A DNA stretch of 64,000 nt from Panicum virgatum (taxonomy: Eukaryota; Streptophyta; Magnoliopsida; Poales; Poaceae). The notes beneath the pieces were generated by a model that saw nothing but the letters and a program-made list of their open reading frames with translations, was not told the DNA's origin and made no database searches. Position 1 is the first letter of the stretch. The number at the start of each line of letters is the position of its first letter. Below, piece by piece: positions 59,471 through 64,000 of this stretch. The translations under genes and the position numbers were made by a program. The stretch lies in NCBI RefSeq assembly GCF_016808335.1, contig NC_053142.1, positions 2,555,802 to 2,619,801 of the forward strand, written 5' to 3'.

Positions 59471-62113
59471 CAAGTGGGCCCGCCTCCGCCATTAATCAAC
59501 TACCAATATCTTACTTTCTCGCTCCAACCAAGTCAAACAAGGCCAACCACTGGTAGGCGCTCCAGTAGTTTTCTTCCGGTCAATCGAAACAGGTAAAATG
59601 CGCCAATTATTCGTATGACATAATCACAGATAAGATATGCAATTGCAAGTATTAAATTAAGGAGAAGTATAACTAAACTTCAACTATAACGCGCTAACAT
59701 ATTTTCGTACCATAAAAAAATAGGGAGAGCTCCAATTTGCACCCTCGAACTATTATAAAAATCTAATTTTTAGTATTTAATTATAAATTCGGATAACAGA
59801 ACCCATCTAACTATCGAAACTAGGCAAATTTGGCCTTTAGTGTGGTTTCAAAGGTGGTTTCGTATTTTTGTAAAAAGAATTTAATTAGATCTAAAAAATC
59901 AAAATTAACAACAGTTGGATGGTTTCTATTGTCCGATTTCGTAGTCGAAGTTTTGAATGTTTGAAGGTGTAAATCGGACTTTTTTCTAAAATAGTTTGCA
60001 TAAAAACATATTCCACTACTTGTAGTACATAGTTCTGTGCATCGCAACGACGCTTTTTTTAGATTCATTTACCACAACTATCTTTTCACATTTACTTAAA
60101 ATTATAGTGTTTGCTACTCTCTAGGTTCGTCGATGACCTGGAGCGAGGTGGGCGACCACTCCGAGCCCTTAAATTTTGACAATGCAAGATCTATTAATCC
60201 ATCCATCACATTCTATTGGCCTTCCGGCACATTTGCGGCAACTAAATCGTCGCAAGGAGCGTCGTCTCCATCAAGTACTGTGTCCTTTGGGCATTCCGCC
60301 GGCGTTGTCGGTTGTCGCGAACTTGCAAGTCACGATTGTCGATCATCAATCTCGTAGGCCATCACCGCTGCCCATGATGCATCTCATGAAGTGACGGATA
60401 CAATTTGTAAGGGTGGCGACAGTCAACAACAATTTACATTTCAAGAGACCACTGATGTGAGTTGAAGAATGTGATGCTGAATTTTGACCACACCTAGCCC
60501 AAAACAGCACAACTAATTCTCGTACATATGCATGTGTTATTCGAATTGTTTCAATTGTGAAATTAATTGTGAAGATTGCTAATTGTTTGATTAATTGAGT
60601 TATATAATTGTGCAAAGTTATATGTATTTTAATATTTTTAGGACTCTATATTCCATGTCACATGGGGACCCAAATTCCTGGAGACGCCCTGAGCCTCTCA
60701 TATCATCATAGTAGAGCGTTGCAATTAATTACCAAAGTTTCTTAGTAAACAATGTATTATACGTGGATGTCTCGCAGCCTTTTTTTTGTTTTTGAAAACT
60801 CGGTTATTGTACTGTTGCTGTGGCTGACCGTTGTGAGATTGCTGGGGGTTGTAGTATTCCTCTCGTTTTATCGTGTTAGAGATTCCTGAGTTTAATCCTC
60901 TTTTCATAACTATATAAAAGCTGTATGGTTTGTCTTTCTTTAAAAAAACAGAGCAGCAGCACCTCCAAAATTATGTTTCTCAAAGTGTATCATTTCCCCT
61001 TATTATCTTGTGCCTTGTTTTGTTGTTTTTGTTATGTACTTGTTAGCTAGGTCGCATCGCTAGATTTTTCAATACCTTTAACCCCAAGAGAAAAAAAGAA
61101 CTCCCTCCGTGCTAAACAACCAACCACGTGGTCGTGTTAGATTATTTTGGGTTCTGTTTGCTCCATAGTGGATACTCCTAAACTCCTAATATATAATGGT
61201 TTATCTCTTTTAGGGGAACAGCTACGGAGTGCTCACCACGTGAGCCCCGGGCTGCATAATTAACAGCCACTGTATCATCCCTTTGCTTTTATTGGCATTC
61301 ACAAATCGCTGGCACTACAGACAGAATGTATAGCATCGTCTTCTCTTGCATTCCCAATTGCTAGCTGCCTCTATAGTCGTTATGATAGGTCAAGTTAAAT
61401 TAAATTTGTAAAAATGAGACATGGGCTATATTCCGAATAGAAAAGAAAATGAAAAGATTGAGAACGGTGTAGACTAATTATTTTTGTTTTGCGAAAAGAA
61501 GACTAAGCATGGTTGGGTGTGAGTGAGTTGGGCAGATGTCGATCTCAGGATGTCACAAACCACTTTAATATTTCTGGCATGAACTTTTTGTTTTTTTGCT
61601 GGCATGAATCTTTTGTTGCTGCAATGAAGTGTATAGGCCACCAAAAACTATATCATTCTCAAAAAACATTTTGTACTTCAGCGGTATTGAAACCAATGCT
61701 TCAGCATCCCGTTCGAGCAAAAGGGGATGGCGCTTTGCAAATGAAAGTATTGTGCGAATGGAGCACTAAAGCACATATTGATAGCACGCTCATCCAGTGT
61801 CTACGCAAGGGAGGGTGGTGCGTCACGTTCCCCAAGGGATAATCAGTCAAACGGCGAGATAGCCAACAAGCCTTATAACATTTCCCAACCCTTCAGTCAT
61901 GCGCGAAGGGGAGAGGGTAGCACTTCGCGCTCAAACTACACATCGCGCATGACCGAAGTGTCAGCAAACAGGGGTCACAAACACCTTCTCATATCCTCAA
62001 AAACCACGAGTTACAGACAACTTTTCACATCCTCCGCAAAAGGCCGAATACAGACTGCGCACAAGTCACAAGCTTACAATTACAAAGGGGCTCCGCCCAA
62101 GAGATTACAAATA
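59471..62113. other. Intergenic, no gene recognised
   Basis: About 59735-60000 is a dispersed-repeat-like AT-rich block. 60130-60360 has a short open frame of unknown meaning. About 61790-62113 could be the 3' UTR of the minus-strand reading frame at 63297-63458, if that is a real exon, because the Helitron-like insert separates them. Nothing firmer can be said. Confidence 0.35.
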
Positions 62114-62320
62114 CTCTATCTTCTATACACCCTGGAAACGGAGGCTTCGGAGTGCTCCTGGAAGCACTTCGTTCCACTCACGGGTCGACACGTCGCTTGC
62201 CTCGCCACGTCCTCGAACCGCCGATGGGGAGGGACGCCCGACGCGGGCCCTGCTTTCTCCGGCACCGCCTTGCGCCTTCCTCGGTCGCCGCGGCTCGGGC
62301 CCGCCATACTCCAAAAAAAA
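62111..62320 (+). repeat. Direct repeat module, copy 1 (copy 2 at 62925-63130)
   Basis: About 205 bp starting 'atactctatcttctatacaccctgg' and running to 'ctccaaaa'. By eye the two copies are over 90 percent identical. Similarity stops sharply at both ends. Confidence 0.85.
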
Positions 62321-62334
62321 ATACAGCACACCGC

Positions 62335-62925
62335 CTCTCCCTCCTGTGGGCCTAAGCGAGACCCGCTGAAACCGTCTCCGCGGACGGCACAGTCTCCTGC
62401 TGCGCTCCTTTTTGTTTTCATCTCCATTTGCCGGAGGCGGTGAAGGGTTCCGGAAGGGGCCGGCGCCGCCGTCAGCGGAGGGGGACCTCGCCGCCGGCGA
62501 ATGCGCCGGCGGACCGGCGGCCGGCTGACCGGCGGCCGGTTGGGCCGCACTGACGGTTTCCTCCTCCCGCCGCCCTCCCATACAAGCGCGGAGCGCCTCC
62601 TCCATTGCCCCTGTGTTCTTCGCTCCTGAGGTAAGCTCTAGATCTGTACTGTCCTATGAGTTCCCAATTCATCGGATTGGGAGTTTGTTCTTCCGTTCCA
62701 TGCTGATGCTTGCATTCCTGGTTCATCTGCCCGTTGTGTCGCTTGCTCTGTTCGCTGGTGCCGTTCTCTGCGGTCTGTCAAGCCGGTGTGTCCTACTGTC
62801 TCCGTTGGTTAGTTTCTTCTTCATCGCTTGCCTGCGCTGCCTGCATCGGATTCGTGCTGTTGGTTTGCCTGTTCCATCGTTCGTTTGTACCTCTGCATCT
62901 CTGTTTGGTGTTGATATTGTGCATA
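62335..62925 (+). other. Possible captured gene fragment (5' leader and start of intron)
   Basis: A GC-rich block with CCGGCGG repeats ends 'ttcgctcctgag' followed by the donor-like 'gtaagctctagatctgtac', then T-rich sequence resembling a first intron. I do not recognise the source gene. Confidence 0.3.
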
Positions 62926-63130
62926 CTCTATCTTCTATACACCCTGGAAACGGAGGCTTCGGAGTGCTCTTGGGATTGCTTCGTTCCACTCACGGGTCGA
63001 CACGTCGCTTGCCTCGCCACATCCTAGGACCGATGATGGGGAGGGACGCCCGACGCAGGCCCTGCTTTCTCCGGCACCGCCTTGCGCCTTCCTCGGTCGC
63101 TGCGGCTCGGGCCTGCCATGCTCCAAAATT
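62925..63130 (+). repeat. Direct repeat module, copy 2
   Basis: Partner of 62111-62320. It leads directly into the 3' terminal region of the Helitron-like element, so 62928-63293 alone would make a compact element of about 366 bp. Confidence 0.85.
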
Positions 63131-63296
63131 TTATCTATAGGTGCTGTGCCTGTTGGACGCATTGTGCTTTGGGCATCTCCTCCTGCAGTTCGTCAGGCGT
63201 GTACTCCCTTTTACATCATGTAGCTCCTTCATGTTTGATGCCCATGTAATCCACGGTTCAATCCACGCGCGGCGCAGCGCGCAATTCTCCTAGTTA

Positions 63297-63458
63297 TCAT
63301 GCATCAGACGTCACTTCTTCGAAAACTATCTGATCGACTTCATTTACAATCTCTCGAATCACGCCAGTTATTATCTCTTCGGCGCTGCATCGAAGGACCT
63401 CCTCAAAGGAGGATCCAGCAGCCGAAGCGAGTGCAGGGTCAGCCACTAATCCAAACCA
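63297..63458 (-). CDS. Short reading frame of unknown function, possible terminal exon
   Basis: Minus-strand frame of 53 codons ending TGA 63299-63297. It is rich in Glu, Ile and Val (SSFEEVLRCSAEEIIT, VNEVDQIVFEEVTSDA), with balanced composition unlike nearby chance frames. Upstream the frame is closed by TGA 63461-63459, so if real it would be the last exon of a spliced gene continuing to the right. The Helitron-like element ends three bases beyond its stop codon. I do not recognise the protein. Confidence 0.25.
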   Translation of the reverse strand, partial: WFGLVADPALASAAGSSFEEVLRCSAEEIITGVIREIVNEVDQIVFEEVTSDA

Positions 63459-64000
63459 TCAGCGAAGATGGTACACAAGGCCATCGTAAAAGTGCTCCGA
63501 GTCTTCGCATTCGGGCTCCGATTTGGGCACAAGCAAACCAGAGACGCCCGAAGTGTATAAACCTTCTCGTGATCAATGGAGCTCGCGACGGCGAGCCTAC
63601 TCGGCCGCTAATATAGCCTATTTCTCTAGGTTTTCCCGAAGTTCCTCCAAAAACCATTTTCCCTTGGCATTGCATTGTTTGTAAGACAGTACCCGTGCAG
63701 CCCAAAAATCTTCGAAGTCGCACGAAGGGTACTTGGAATGAAACCACGCCCATCAAGCACCATATATAAACATCATGTCACGGTACATCCGAATGAATAT
63801 GATACCTTCAGTCACCTACGCAGGTTCCATCACAGGGTCCTACACAGATACCGAATGTATTAGCACCAGTCAAAATAATTACAACTTTTCCAAAAGGATT
63901 ACAGTTCGCCCAAACAGAAAAGCCACTCCTCACACCTCTTTAGTGTTGTCGGCACCAACACGTCCATCTTCACCAGCGCTCGTGGTGGGGGTCCAGTGTG
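63459..64000. other. Unassigned sequence to the window end
   Basis: No domain, repeat boundary or RNA gene recognised. It could hold further exons of the minus-strand frame at 63297-63458, but no splice chain could be built with confidence. Confidence 0.3.

Larger units (their letters stand above)
62114..63293 (+). mobile_element. Helitron-like element with duplicated 5' module and captured GC-rich segment
   Basis: The 3' end is convincing: hairpin arms in GCGCGGCGCAGCGCGC (63267-63282), then AATTCTCCTAG ending at 63293 and followed by T. The 5' end is a candidate only: TCTATCTTCTATACACC at about 62114, which recurs at about 62928. Between the two copies lies about 590 bp of GC-rich sequence that looks like a plant promoter and first exon. 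No helicase or Rep coding sequence is present. Confidence 0.5.

Noticed and set aside
61778..62443. 221-codon frame spanning the Helitron-like left boundary
   Set aside because: It crosses a transposon boundary and two unrelated sequences, and its Leu/Thr/Arg composition changes abruptly at the repeat module.

Overview
This is a nuclear genome window from a grass (Poaceae, probably a panicoid; I cannot name the species). The evidence is intron-bearing plant genes with very GC-rich 5' exons, grass-type MITEs, and many nested LTR retrotransposons. It holds three supportable host genes. IRX9L-like, a GT43 xylan-backbone protein, lies on + at 19528-21519. EIF3M, translation initiation factor 3 subunit M, lies on - at 23373-26036 with nine exons. 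A TMEM115/rhomboid-like Golgi membrane protein lies on - at 56380-59120 with eight exons. All exon phases were checked by hand and close in frame. The three genes do not form a pathway.

Left part (1-9679): a four-level retroelement nest. A decayed Ty1/copia element (about 6101-9679, +) is interrupted on its left by a Ty3/gypsy element whose 3' LTR is 5341 to about 6100. That gypsy carries a reverse-oriented solo LTR (413-3468, target duplication GAGAG). The solo LTR in turn carries a copia LTR that still has its polypurine tract (2755-3445, duplication GTGAT). Positions 9680-19527 are intergenic with several MITEs and a Helitron-like element (16428-17568).

Centre (26446-55448): a 29 kb nest split a small mariner-like MITE in the roughly 1.35 kb spacer between EIF3M and TMEM115. 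The outer element is a Tat-type gypsy (26451-55443, duplication ATATT) with gag, pol, a second RNase H and a long antisense coiled-coil ORF. That antisense ORF is split by a Tekay-type chromovirus (35481-51881, duplication TTCCT). The chromovirus 5' LTR contains a further solo LTR (35941-39633), and the outer 3' LTR contains a 561-bp hAT-like element rich in ACCGG (54412-54972). Every internal stop whose original codon can be inferred in the two elements fits a C-to-T change at a CG or CHG site.

Right part (59121-64000): intergenic sequence, a Helitron-like element with a duplicated terminal module (62114-63293), and a short unassigned reading frame.

Most interesting observation: three diverged Tekay-type LTR families (four LTR copies) each appear to contain the same gene-like unit. 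It has a T-rich tract and TAG acceptor, an acidic exon, a non-canonical GC donor (GCAAGT or GCAAGC), an 0.8-1.06 kb intron, a conserved TGAGTA/TACTCA stem-loop just before the second acceptor, and a short terminal exon in the same phase. In every family the frame crosses the predicted junction in the same phase and ends shortly after a related acidic motif. I know of no description of such an LTR-embedded spliced mini-ORF.
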